Part shown: positions 44,671-56,420 of the stretch, in pieces | Position numbering within the stretch: the first letter of the stretch is position 1 | Layout: each line of letters starts with the position of its first letter | Assembly: GCF_901709675.1 (NCBI RefSeq) | Contig: NC_051091.1 | Coordinates: forward strand, 10,884,967-10,948,966 | DNA from: Syngnathus acus | Lineage: Eukaryota > Chordata > Actinopteri > Syngnathiformes > Syngnathidae | Reading direction: 5' to 3' | DNA length: 64,000 bases | Translations under genes and position numbers: made by a program | Notes under the pieces: generated by a model | The model's database searches: none | What the model was told of the DNA's origin: nothing | What the model saw: only the letters and a program-made list of their open reading frames with translations

Positions 44671-47365
44671 AAATGAACTAAAGATGTTCGAGTATGATTT
44701 TTCTGATTTCTGAAGTGTAAATCCTTCCTTTTTGGAAGGCCTCAATGACATCTCTGCTCAGTTGAGCGTGATATCACTTTTTGCTATTGGTTTAAAAATG
44801 GAAAGAGTCCCATTGCTTTGGAGGATTAGTCAATATTCAATTAAGCCAAACGGACGTCCATAGTGACTGTTTATCAATAGCTCTTGTGAACACCCCCCTA
44901 CACACACACTTAATTAAACTTAAGCCGTTAACAAAGTGCCAACACGTGCAGAGAAAGTGAAAGTGAGTGGCACTGTCAGAGTAAACAATGGCTGATGCAC
45001 CGTAATGACGCATCCTTAAAAGTGCCTGTCCGCTTATTGATGTGTATCTGGGACACGTCGCGACCTTTCACCCGCTCCGATCGTTCATTTCCGAACATTG
45101 CGTAAGGGTTGGGGGGGTTCTCACTGAACTTGTTTGCTCTGAAATAACAATATCAGGGTTTGAAGCGGGACAGCGGGGGCCGTCGTTGTGTCCTGCATCA
45201 CTCATAGGCCACTAACCAGGAACAGTCTAGACTTTGATAATGATTTGTTGACATGGGATGAGATCAGACATGCAAACGCTGCAGTAGATCTGATACAAAT
45301 GTGCTTTGTTTTCCTTTTGGTGCTTTGGCGAAATAAACTCAAAATAAAATTAGAGTGCCATTGTAATGAACATAACAACATGAAGTTCATCTTAAGTCAG
45401 TTTATAATGATCCAAATTTCTATACAGTATCTTTACATGATCTGAATGTTATCAATAAATGCCGGCCAACAAATCTTTACAAAATTTTAATGCAAGTAAA
45501 TTTTTCAATTTTTTTTTTTTTTAGCTAATTCCGAATCTGCTCTTGTTTTGTCTCGCACATCAGGTTTTGATCATTATCAACAATATAAATAACAATAATA
45601 TTTATACTAAAGACTACTCTACGAGCTCAATGTGAGCTGACATTGCCGATTTCCCTTGAGGACAGGCATGATAGAAAATAAGATGGAAAATCAATAATGT
45701 GATATTTTAAATATCGTACTCAATACAAAGTAAACACTTATTTATTTTCTTTTTCATTCAAATTATCTTCAATTGAGAGAGCTGAACTGACACGCATAAT
45801 TCATTTTACTTTGAATTTACATTTTTGACTCAACAACATTAATCAGCAGCTTATTTTTCAAGTCACGCCACACTTGATCGGCCACTTGTTGAGGGGCAGA
45901 ATCAGTCAAACTCAACTACTATTAGACCCTCAAGCCCCTTTAAAAACAACAACAACAAAAAACTGAGTCATGCTCACCTGGCTGCAGAACAATTTGATAC
46001 TTGGCTCAGTAGCATATCTAAAATTGATTTTGTTATAAAAGATGCCAACGGGAGAGCAGAAGATTGCCACACAGAAATCTTTCGTGAAGTTATGCAATGA
46101 ATTACAAATAGATTTTGGCAATTTATAAAAGCCCAAATAAGACTTTAGATTAATATCCTAGTCAAGTGCTAGACATCCCATTTCCCATCCCATTTAACAC
46201 ACCGTCAAATCTCATCACTTCATGTTTTCTTTCCGAAAGATCTTCTAACATCCAGAAGACTTTGATTCATTGACATCCTTGATAACCGTTGACACATAAA
46301 GTAGGTGATGAAACCTTGGGGAGACTCAGCTACCTGAGTGATGCTTTCTTCCTTCTTAGGAAGGAACATAAATGCTGGAATCCTGGCCGATTTTTGTTAC
46401 GACAACATTTACACATTTCGAGACAGTCTGCTATTAAGCTCCAAATTGACATAATTATCATGATGTGCGTTTAGCCCGCCTCAGCGATGCATCCCGGCCT
46501 GGGCATTGTCGTGCATTGTAAATGAAGTGTCAGATTACTGCGTCTCAGCAAAACGTCTTTCCATCCATCCATCCATCCATCAGTGTGTTTGTTTGCTTGT
46601 TTGATGGAACTTTACGTCCACGCACAAGACCGATGCTGACACTTTCTCTTTGCTGGCTGTAATGTAATCTGTCTGACTGGTCTCCATTGCGCTTCAATGG
46701 GCCTCATTCAGTCTATCTCACTCACAGTTGAAAAGTTTCCCCCTTGGGTGCCTTCAGCTCCCTCCCATCTCCTCCCTTTCCTCTCCCACCGACATGGGGA
46801 GGGAGGGCTTTTTCCCAGAACAAAAGAGATGAATATATAATGGGATGAACTGGACGTGGGTGGATGTGGGTGGGGGCGTGAGAGACCCAAAGACAGCGGG
46901 GTGGTGGTGTGCTCCTCAAAGGGGGCTCTGAAAAGAGTAGGACCGAGCGAGGAGAAACTTTTTTTTCCTCTTTTCTTTTCCTTTCCATAGAGAACTGGCT
47001 AACTGGTAACAGACGCCACACGGCTGTGGGAGACGCAGCGCGCTCGAGTTCCACACAGTGAATGCATCATAGCCCACTGAAAAAAAAAAAGGCTTTCTTA
47101 AAATAATGACAAGAGGAATGTAGCAGTTCAGCAAAATTAGCGGTCAATAAATTCTGGAGAATCTGACTTGGCGAGCTTTCTTAAAACAAATGATGTATTT
47201 ATACTAGCAATACTTAGATAGAATTTTGCAATGTTATTTTAAGATAAATTATTTCACAGAAAAACTGACTGGTGAAAAGAAATATTTTGGCAAAGAACAA
47301 GCATATTTTGTCTTGATTGGAGATAACCTTGGTTAATTTTAGTTTTTGCAGCGGACCCATCATCC

Positions 47366-47368
<3 letters not shown>

Positions 47369-47413
<45 letters not shown>
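47369..47413. repeat. (CT)n microsatellite upstream of kazn exon 3
   Basis: About 22 uninterrupted CT units, ending CTCGC. It lies about 310 bp before kazrin exon 3. Confidence 0.95.
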
Positions 47414-47416
<3 letters not shown>

Positions 47417-47724
47417 ACCTCCCTCCCCCCGGTCCTGCAGCACATGGTACAGTCCGCTCAAAGGCTGCATGTCATCTCACTCCCTCCTTCTCTGAGAGCA
47501 GCTGCTCACAGCACGGTCTCCTTCTTCTCCGTCTCCTTCTTTTCTTTGCCCTCACGTGCCAATGATGCAGTAGCGCGTCGACGTCATCCCCCGACGCGCA
47601 GCGACTTTTCTTTCTATTAAGTTACATCGGCAGAGAGGTGGAGGCACAGGTGGAGGAGTTGCCACCGGTATCCTCTTATCAACTTTAACAACATGCCGCT
47701 CCTCTGTGTGGATCCGCTCCTCAG

Positions 47725-47938
47725 GGAAAAATCCTCAAAATGATGGAGGACAACAAGCAGCTGGCCCGCCGCATCGACGGGGCCATCCGCTCGGCCGGCC
47801 AAGAAGTCAGCAACCTGCGCTCGGAGCTGACGGCCACCAACTGCAGGCTGGCCGGCCTGGGAGCCGGCGGCACGGCCGCTTTGGAGAACCATCACCACCG
47901 GCAGCACAAGCACCACGCCGACAGTCTCCGCTACCGGG
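47725..47938 (+). CDS. kazn: Kazrin coding exon 3 (MMEDNKQL coiled-coil start)
   Basis: This 214-nt exon lies between CGCTCCTCAG and CGGG|GTGAGT. It encodes GKILKMMEDNKQLARRIDGA, IRSAGQEVSNLRSELTATNC, RLAGLGAGGTAALENHHHRQ and HKHHADSLRYR plus one base. The MMEDNKQLALRIDGAIQSAS, QEVTNLRAELTATNRRLAEL segment of mammalian kazrin is matched almost residue for residue. In the human reference this MMED is the N-terminus, whereas here the frame is open upstream into exon 2. A mammalian Gly/Ala-rich linker is replaced by a His-rich stretch. Later coiled-coil and SAM exons were not found before 64,000. Confidence 0.95.
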
Positions 47939-48804
47939 GTGAGTGTGAGCTCCTCCTCCAGCTTGTGTCACACTCAGAACATGTGTCCGTCTTTAGAGAG
48001 ACGTGGGAAACATTTGGGGAATGCTGCTAGTATCATTCCACTGCATGCAAGGCTAAAGGGGAGCACATTTCTTTGGGAGGGGGATGACTTGGACCACAGC
48101 CGATTTTAGGGGTTGGCTTTTGCAGGCCACTGCTGGGCTTGCATCCCTTTGGAATCTCAAGCAGCTTTGAGAAGTTGAGCCAAAGTTGTACATTTTGTCT
48201 ACGGAATAGTTTTCATTGCGTCACTCTATATTTTTGTCATACAGCCATTCTTATTCAGAAGCAGTTCAGATTAATGCCAAAATGAGACGTGAGCGTCAGG
48301 ATGAAGCAGATCAAGGCTCTCTATTGGTCATGCTAGCGAGACAAATTTCATCCAAGGAATGAGTGAGGGCAACAGGTTAATAAGCTGCTGCAGCAACAAA
48401 GTGAAGAGTGTAGTGCCGCATTCAGGTGATGACTAATTTCACCTGAATCTGACCAATGAGTGACAAGCAGTGGATTCAACATAATGTCTGCTCGCTCCCT
48501 TTGCCAATGGAAAAGCACCGAAATTGAATCGACTGTGCTGAGCCAGGAATGCTACTTCTCCACGACAAGCACCGATTGAACTCATCTTGGTTTGGAGGCA
48601 CTTCAAACCAATGTTAAAAGTACAAAAACCACAGCGCAGTGAACGCATCGCTCAAATGACTGATATTGAGGGCCGCTGCGGCAAAAAACAGATTAATTTA
48701 TACTTATATATAACATATACAATTCATAACACTCCATTTAGGCAATGATGAGTTTTCAGCAGTAGTTCAGATATTGCCCTGACATGCTTGAAATGAGAGG
48801 TGTC

Positions 48805-48872
48805 TACATTAATCGATTAACCAATTATGAAATGAGTCGACAATTACTTCAATAATCGAGTAATCGTTTAGA
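48805..48872. mobile_element. Relic with TCGATTAA/AATCGAGTAATCG phrases
   Basis: CTACATTAATCGATTAACC and CAATAATCGAGTAATCGTTTAG are typical internal phrases of a widespread teleost DNA-transposon-like repeat. The termini are not resolved. A similar relic lies at about 57283-57345 (GATTAATCATTCGATTAAC, CCGATTAATCGG). Confidence 0.35.
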
Positions 48873-49932
48873 GCTGTTGTTGAATGATAATGTATGTTTA
48901 ATGTTTAAGTAATGATTTTCTGGCTTCTGTAGTGCCGAATGTTTTTCAAAATGAGATATTTGGAAACATCTGCTTTAACTTTGGAAATCGAAAACCAAAC
49001 CGCTAACGGAATCAGTTTCAAAAAGATTGCTTAGTACATCATCAATCCCTTTCGTATGGAATAGCTTGATTGTTATTTAGTTAAGTTTGTTATTTTTAAT
49101 ACTAAAAGGGTTTTTTATTGCTGCGTTTCCAATTTCCACGGTATGATATCGGCTCTAAAATAGCATCAATACTTCAAAAGTCACGCTGCACTAAATTCAT
49201 CGATTGAAACAAGACATGCTTTAGACACGCTGGCAGCATATATCCTGATTATCATTTCGACATTGATTACACGTTTTGTCAAGACATAGTGTCGCGATAT
49301 TCAATCCATCTCCCCGCCTGTCGCCATCCGTGTAAAAGTCCCGTTGAGGCTTGCGCGTGTCATGTGAGACAATAAAGCGGCTTGCCATTGCTGACTCATC
49401 TCGTCGCGTTCTGAGGTGTTGCCCCCGAGTTCAGCGCCGATTACACGTATAAACGATGACTTCATTTGCACAGCAGGTAAACACAACTTTGTCATGTTTG
49501 TGTGCGTAGGAATAATCACAAAGGATAAAAACAGAAACAAGTCACTCCATGTTTGATCCCAGACGAGCCTCTCGGTGGTGTCCGCCCCACTGTTGGCGTT
49601 CCTCCGCTCTCTCGCTGTTGTGAGAGTCTGACATTCCCACATTCCTGAATGTCAGGGCGGTGATGTCACACTTCCTGTTCCCAGGCGCGAGAGCCAGTGG
49701 TCAGGTGACGGAGCCAAACAAATCCTCTTGTACTCTTCTGATGATCATAGTGAGCAAGGGCGTAGTAGGCTACACATTTTAGTAACCTTAATGCCACGTT
49801 CATAAAAAAATAATTTTGTTTTATTACAGTACTGACGGATGCACAATTTTGTTGTTTAACTTATATGAGGTTCTAAAATGAGAATTTATGTTTATCAAGG
49901 TTTAGCTAACAGATCAGCTTAGATACTTTAGG

Positions 49933-49992
49933 GCATGGGTGTCAAACTCGAGGCTCAGGGGCCAGATACGGCCTGCCATATCATTTTCATTG
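49933..49992. mobile_element. Partial copy of the GTGTCAAACTC hAT-type family
   Basis: CATGGGTGTCAAACTCGAGG followed by GGGGCCAGATACGGCCTGCC and ATATCATTTTCAT is the same end, in the opposite orientation, as the right arm of the element at 31064-31396. Only one end is seen. Confidence 0.6.
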
Positions 49993-52703
49993 GTATGAGT
50001 CCACCGGTTTAGGGAGATCATACGCGTCTTTGTGATTCCAAAGCACATTTGTTAGTCCATTTGTTATCTCTCATCAAACAATCCCTTGATTGCATGAGCC
50101 GATTGCCTGAAAGTGTGTTCTGAACACCTTTGCCAAAAATGACAGGCTTTTGAGCCACGTTTCGACTTGCCGCAACATCCCCGACAGATGCCCAGAAGAG
50201 GCTCTGACCCGCCATTGCCTTCAGCCTCCTCACTAAACTCATCACGAGGGATGGCGGATTAAATTGCTTCCCCCAATTTTCACCCTTCATCTGGATTAAC
50301 TATAGTGCCACTTTTTACACGTTTTTATTCCTCTCCTCCTCCTCTGACTGACTCTTCCTCTATAAGCAGCAGCTTCAGTGAGTTCTCACAAGATTTCATC
50401 TAATTTCTATTTCTTTTTTTAATGCTACCACCATAGAAGGGGAATTGAGATGTTGACCACAATACAGGAAATGTATAGATCACAATATAGCGGTAGCAAA
50501 AAGGGTGACAAGAATAAAAGGAAACAATTGGAATGTATTGTTCCAACTAAAAAGCAAAATTGTTTTCTTGGAATGTTTTATTTCTACTGCAGGCGGCATA
50601 GGTGTCAGATGTCAGTACAAGCGCTGAAAAAATGCTCTTGCCTGACAGCTATGAATGTCCATAATTGTGACACTTCCATGAATTCCTCTAGGGAGACGTC
50701 TACACACAAACAAATCAGGTTTCAAGGGATTGGTTTGGACCTTGGGGATTCCACTGTTCAATGCACAGTCACAACAAACACTCACATAGCTCATAGGACT
50801 AATTATTAAACTGCACGGTAACCGCTTGTAACTTTCCCCCCGGGCGTAAAACGTATAGGTATATCTCCCGAGCTGTAGTGAAATGTCAAGGGTATAAAAG
50901 CAGAACCTTTGAGTCGAGCAGCTCTGTGACAAGCTAATTTATAAGGTGGATTTTATAGGTGAGCGTATTCAGTAATGAATTCACCTCTCATCTTCTCCAT
51001 TGGCTCCTCACTGTGAATCCATCATAGCCATGTCAAGGCCTTGTTTAATATTCCTAAATGACTCAGATGTGCTTCACTGGCGAGTGGAGCGCATAGCTGC
51101 CATACCTAATGAGTATCCGAAGTGCGTGTGAAAGCATGTGAGGTAACCCGATGGGATATTGCTAGATAAGTGCTCTGCTGTTTGGATGCTGAGGCAGTGA
51201 CTCGTATGAGTCATGGCAAAGATTGATCTGTTTGTGACCGACACGGAGCGTGTGGATGAGAGATCATACAGAGATGCTTTTATCGGAACAATACGGACAA
51301 ACCATTTGACTGCTAAGTGATTTAATATGCTATTTGTAGGTCAAAAAAGTGTATGGATTGTCCTCTGCGGGCTACCGTAGGACACGGTGGTGTGTCAGGA
51401 AGACTGAGGTCATAGGTCAAGGAAAAATTGAAAATGGTTATATCTAAAAAAAAAAAAAAAAAAAACTGACATTTTAAAAGAGATCCAAGTTACACGTTAA
51501 AGTTAAAATTAATTATTTGGAGAATGGTAGGTGCTATTCCCAAACGTCCACGCAATTGTGCTGATTGGCATTACTGCTAGATAGCTAAACTGCGCATTGG
51601 GAGGGAAGTTGTGATTACGAGGTAGGTGTGTCGGCGTTGTTTAGTACCTTGCTAGTTTGCCACTTCAACTTAATAGCCGCTGTATGGCCAGAGCTACTGA
51701 GGGAGCTAAGCGGATGATGAAGCGTGAGCATTTAAAAGGCGGTGCAGTAAAAGAGTGTTGATGAAACACCCTCTAAAGTTGGGATAGTCTCTGCAGTCAA
51801 CACGCCAAAGTGCCTCTAATGCAAAGTCGTTGCGGTGACCAATCTTCTCTGAGTTTTGCAGGAGGCCCAACATCATTGTACACAAGCTGGAAAGCGGACG
51901 ATTGCATTGCAGACCCGCTCCATCGCTGCTCCCCCAGCTTCATTGTCACTCTTTCTATTTTTTTGGATGGGAGCACCTGCGCAAATGCAAAGAAGGCATG
52001 CGATGCTTGAAACTCCCCTACGGGCGCGCCGCCTACTGATACTTTAGCGTCCACGCCCTCAGTCGTTGTGTTCCCTGTGTGGCCTCTGCTATCCATGCCC
52101 CTCGTTTGGTCAACACCGCGTGAGAGTAACTGTGCCCAAACAATAGCCATGAGTGAGGCGGCCCCTCACTTTCCCCCAACTCTTCCTCGCTCTTCCTCTT
52201 CCTTGCCACATTTCTTCCATTCATAGGAGAGGCCGGTTGATCACAACTGGCTTATTGACACTCAGGTGGTTCCCAAGCAAACTTATTACTCTCAATCACT
52301 GTCTTTCTAATGTTTTGCATTATTTGATTATCAAGTGTTTAGTTTTCCTGCAATTGAAAAACGTGTTTCAAAGTACTTACGGGAACACCGGTCATTTCAC
52401 TACTGATTAATGGCTAATGAATAACTGATGAGCGGCTATTCGTTGTTGCTGTAATGGAACACAAGGCCTGTGCTGACCTGGCAGACTGTCTGTCAGAGGG
52501 ATTCTGTGTGTGTGTCCGTGCGCGCATGCACTAGCGTTTGATTTCTTCATTTTGCCCATCCGGGTGTTGGGGGGATGAAGGACAGCTGAGCACGGCAAAT
52601 GCACTTTCATGTGCTCACAGGAAGCGTTTGGCCATTGTTTGCATGGCTGGAAAGTCTGCGGTGCAGAAGGGATTTGAATGTTTCAGCATAGGTTCTGCTA
52701 CAT

Positions 52704-52792
52704 AGTAGGTAGGTAAATAACTAAGTAGGTAGGACGGTAGGTAGGTAGGTAGGTTACTTAGTATGTACGTATGTAAGGAGGCAGTTAGGTAG
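52704..52792. repeat. Degenerate (GTAG)n repeat
   Basis: GTAG/GTAGGTAG units recur with substitutions (GGTAAATAACTAAGTAGG, GGACGGTAGGTAGG, TATGTACGTATG). The pattern continues faintly to about 52920. Confidence 0.8.
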
Positions 52793-53883
52793 TAGTTTAG
52801 TTGGTGTGTTAATAATTTATTGGTTGGTAGAGAAGTAGTAGCAATCCCACGGGATTCCAGAAAAAATGCCAGCCTCGGGTTGGTAACTCGACAGGTAGTT
52901 CACTAATTAGGTAGGTCGGCCAGTGTGGAAAGGATTGGGAAAAAGGCTTGCGAGTCCAGATTGCCGAGAACGCCTGCTCTAGACAGTAGACGCTCCCTCG
53001 AGAGGCAAACAGGGAATGGAGCGGCGCTGTTTCTCTGTGGACTTGTTCCTCTTGCTAACTAGTTTGTGTGCCCTAAAGTTTGTTCAACCACAGAGGGAGT
53101 GGAGGAAATGAGGCAAGTGTGAATGTCATCTTGTTTTGATCACCACCGCGTGTCTGTCTGTTATAAGCGAGGAATTCATTCATGCTTTGTTTGTGGGGAT
53201 TCGCTTCCTTTCCTTGTTGTTCATCAGCCGGCGGAACGTTCTAGATAGCTATCTGCTACGCTTCAGATGCTGTCAACACGAATATGACAAATACGTGCTG
53301 AAAACATGGCATTGGATGGGCTGGATTTTTTGGGGGGACTACGATTCAGCCAAACTGTTGTTGCCTTAATTTGAAAGCCTGACACTTGCTTGAATCCATA
53401 CCTTGCGTCATTTGAAAGGGAAGCTTTGAACCCTAATTTCTTTTGGGTGGGTGTTTTAGTGTGGCCCCCTATTGGCGATTTTCACCTGGAACCATCCAAA
53501 TCCCCTTTGAGTCCAAACTTGAAACGGCGCTAAAGGCAACATCCATTTCAAACGCTTCATTGCTTTAAGAATGATGAGAACCTCAGCCGCCACCGTTACA
53601 GCAGGTAGTGTTTTCGCCCGGGCCACTCGTTTCAATCCTCCCCAGAGCGCAAAATGGAGTCGGCGTGGAGGGAAATGACTTTTGAAGAAGCGCAGAGCTC
53701 CGACAGCCAAAGCATGACGGTCCCGCACGGTCGAGAAGAAGCAGAACACTTGTGACGCTTCCGTGATGGATGTTACGTTCAGTGTTTCCACAGTCTCACG
53801 TGCGTCTCAGATTAAGAAATTCAACAAAAATTTGTTGACCAGTGGTGTAATGTAAGACAATTTGTTGTGGCTTAGATTTTATG

Positions 53884-54095
53884 TACCGTATTTTTTGGAC
53901 CATAAGGTGCACTTGAAATCATTTAATAATAGCGTGAAATCTATCAAATAAACACATGGTGTGTTTTCAATAAACAATTTAAAATGCAATGCGTCATAAA
54001 GATAATGTGCCTTATAATGTGTATGTAGAGTCGTGTATTAAAAGTTTATTGATATTGTGCCTAATAATACAGTGTGGCTAATGGTCCAAAAGTAA
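53884..54095. mobile_element. Diverged relative of the TACCGTA...TATAAG MITE
   Basis: It begins TACCGTATTTTTTGGACCAT followed by AAGGTGCAC, and ends GTGGCTAATGGTCCAAAAGT, an imperfect inverted match. Internal GTGCCTTATAATGTG echoes the arm. Same design as the element at 42461-42632 but older. Confidence 0.5.
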
Positions 54096-54855
54096 AAATT
54101 CTCCCAAAAAAATCTATAAAAAAAATATATTGATTTGAAGTAATATTGTTGTGTAAAATTTAAAATTCCACGGCCCTATTTGTCATTCATCTGCTGTTTC
54201 GGAAAAAAAAAAAATCATTCAGTTAACCACCAGTTAGTCAGTGCTTTAGTTTTCGCTAAATATTTACTTAGCCTAACTCAAATAACAATTTAGAGGACTA
54301 CTTCTTTGCTTTACTGGAGTCATATTATTCTAAAGTAACTGGAGGCACAAATTTTTGATGCCTCTCCTCACATATGGTGTCCATGTTTATATTTCATGGA
54401 ACTGCACCAATTGCGAATCCCGCCCATCCGCCTCCCACGTGAATATTAGTCTTTATTTTTTAGGCTTTTCCCATGTTAGTGTCCTGTAAATAGTGTCCAT
54501 GTGGTCACGCGCTTGCCTTCATTTGCACCTCCCAATGTTTGTGCTTGTGCATCCTCACGTCCCCATGCATGAAATGTTGCCATTTGGAATGATTGTTTTT
54601 GCTGTGCAGCCTGTCTGCATTAGCGCTAAAAGCCTGCCTACCTCTTTTCGCTTCCACCGGGAGAGGGTTTTACACAAATATTTATCAGGTCGCCAATTAG
54701 AGTGGCTGTGCTGTGCTTGGACAACACACTCACACGTAGTGTGAGCATTGTGTATATGCATTCCTGGAGACTTATGTCACGTTTGGGTTACATTTGTCCT
54801 GGAAGCAGATGTTCCGCACGAGTTGCGTGCACGTGTTGCTTAATGTGGTACAAGC

Positions 54856-54990
54856 TACAGCGGTGCCTTGAGATATGAGCTGACTTTGTTGCGTGACCAC
54901 GCTTGTTACTCAAATCCTTCAATATTTGTTTTGTCAATATTATTTTTTTTCATGAATTTGTTTTTCTTGCGGAAATGCAACATTTTTTCC
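54856..54990. mobile_element. Fragment of a TACAG(T/C)GGTGCCTTGAG-type DNA element
   Basis: TACAGCGGTGCCTTGAGATA then TGAGCTGACTTTGTTGCGTG and ACCACGCTTGTTACTCAAA match the start of a common teleost TA-flanked MITE. No clear right end is visible. Confidence 0.45.
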
Positions 54991-56284
54991 TGTTGTATGA
55001 CTTAAGAATGATGATTTTTTGCCTTTAGAAATTAAGATATGTATTTGAGTCTCAACTTGACTTTTTTTCTCGCAGTACTTTATATTACAACTTTAAGCTT
55101 CATTTATTCTCGTAATATGTCAGCTTTATTTTGGTAACGTAGTGAGTCTTTTTCCTCATTCGACTTTCCTCATAATATTTCAACTTTATATTTCAATTTT
55201 ATGCTTGTAAGATTAGAAATTGGAGTGAGTTTTTTTAAGACTCAGTATTGCAACTGTTCTACCGCAAAGTAATTTTTCTTTTGCTCTTTATGCTCCTTCA
55301 TTTTCTTTTTTTTATGTCTTTAAATTTAGTCGAAGCTGTTTCTGGGTCTTGCTTTAAAGTTCACAAAGGCTTTCTTTTCAACATTAGCCGTGGAATCTTC
55401 CATCCTGGCTGCTGAACAATGACTTCCATTCAAACATGGCCACCAAAAACTTCCAAGCTGAAGTACAGCCCTTTTCTTTCTGGGGTTTCACATTCGGGGG
55501 GCTTTCCCCTCCGCCTGCGAGATGGGCGACTTGCTCCTTTCTGTTGGAGAATGTGCTCCCAAACCGCTAATGAATCCTCCGAGCCATCCCACCATCATGC
55601 TCTCTTTCTTCCAACAACACTCTAAGCCTTTAGTGCTGCAGTGGCCTGCCTGGTGCTTGCAGAGATTGCGATGATACTTTTTCTTCTTTTTTTTTTCTTT
55701 TTTTTATGGCCGCTGTGCGTCAGCAGCTTACGATGACTCTATTACCTCGCCGTTATGGAGACTGTGTGTTTGCGTGCGTGCCATGCAACTGCACGACATC
55801 CATTGCGAGGTCCTGCAGGAGCTCCAGTGGCTGTTTTGGCGTATGTGAGAAGATGAGAATGTCCATTAATAGACTCGGCATGCTGCTGAATTGATTCTGG
55901 GGTCAGTCCATAAAGCACGGTGCCTCGGTGCTATCCTAACAGTAGCATCATTAAGGTGTTATTAGAGCGCCGGAAAAGAGGAGGAAGGGGCGGTGGGAAT
56001 AATTTACACTTGCCTTTCCAGCATGTGCGAGATCTCAACTCTCGCTGCTGCTTTTAGACCTAATGAGAGCCTTGGTAGCACACTTAGCGGTGTTTTGACT
56101 TTATTTGCACCATGCATGTCATCTGTAGTTTATAAGCCAACTGTCATGGTGGACACTGAACAGTATGAAGATAGCACGTGAAACCCCCTTGTTATATTCA
56201 CAGTTGACTGTTAATATTTGTAGAAGCTGAAAAAACTCATTTACTGTATTTGTTTATTCCGTGCTCTTTCTGAAAAAGCCTTAC

Positions 56285-56420
56285 GAGGCCACAAAATGTA
56301 CACCCTTAAAATTGCTGAGTGAAAAATTCGACCGACCCAGGGTCAATTTCACCCAATTTGTTGGGTTGTTTTCTACAAAAATTGGTTTTGCGCCAAACAA
56401 CCCAGAAAATGGATGATGAA
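56285..56420. mobile_element. Relic with ACCCAATTTGTTGGGTTGTT motif
   Basis: CGACCCAGGGTCAATTTCACC, CCAATTTGTTGGGTTGTTT and CAAACAACCCAGAAAATGG recall a common teleost repeat built on TTGGGTTGTT/AACCCAA palindromes. The boundaries are approximate. Confidence 0.4.

Larger units (their letters stand above)
37279..47724 (+). other. kazn: kazn intron 2
   Basis: A 10.4-kb intron. It contains TG microsatellites at 37966-38060 and 41755-41822, a 35-bp tandem duplication at 40621-40689, a MITE with perfect inverted ends at 42461-42632, an interspersed-repeat fragment at 44452-44670 and a CT microsatellite at 47369-47413. The last 350 bp before exon 3 have several CpGs and could be an alternative promoter, but that is weak. 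No other gene was recognised. Confidence 0.75.
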
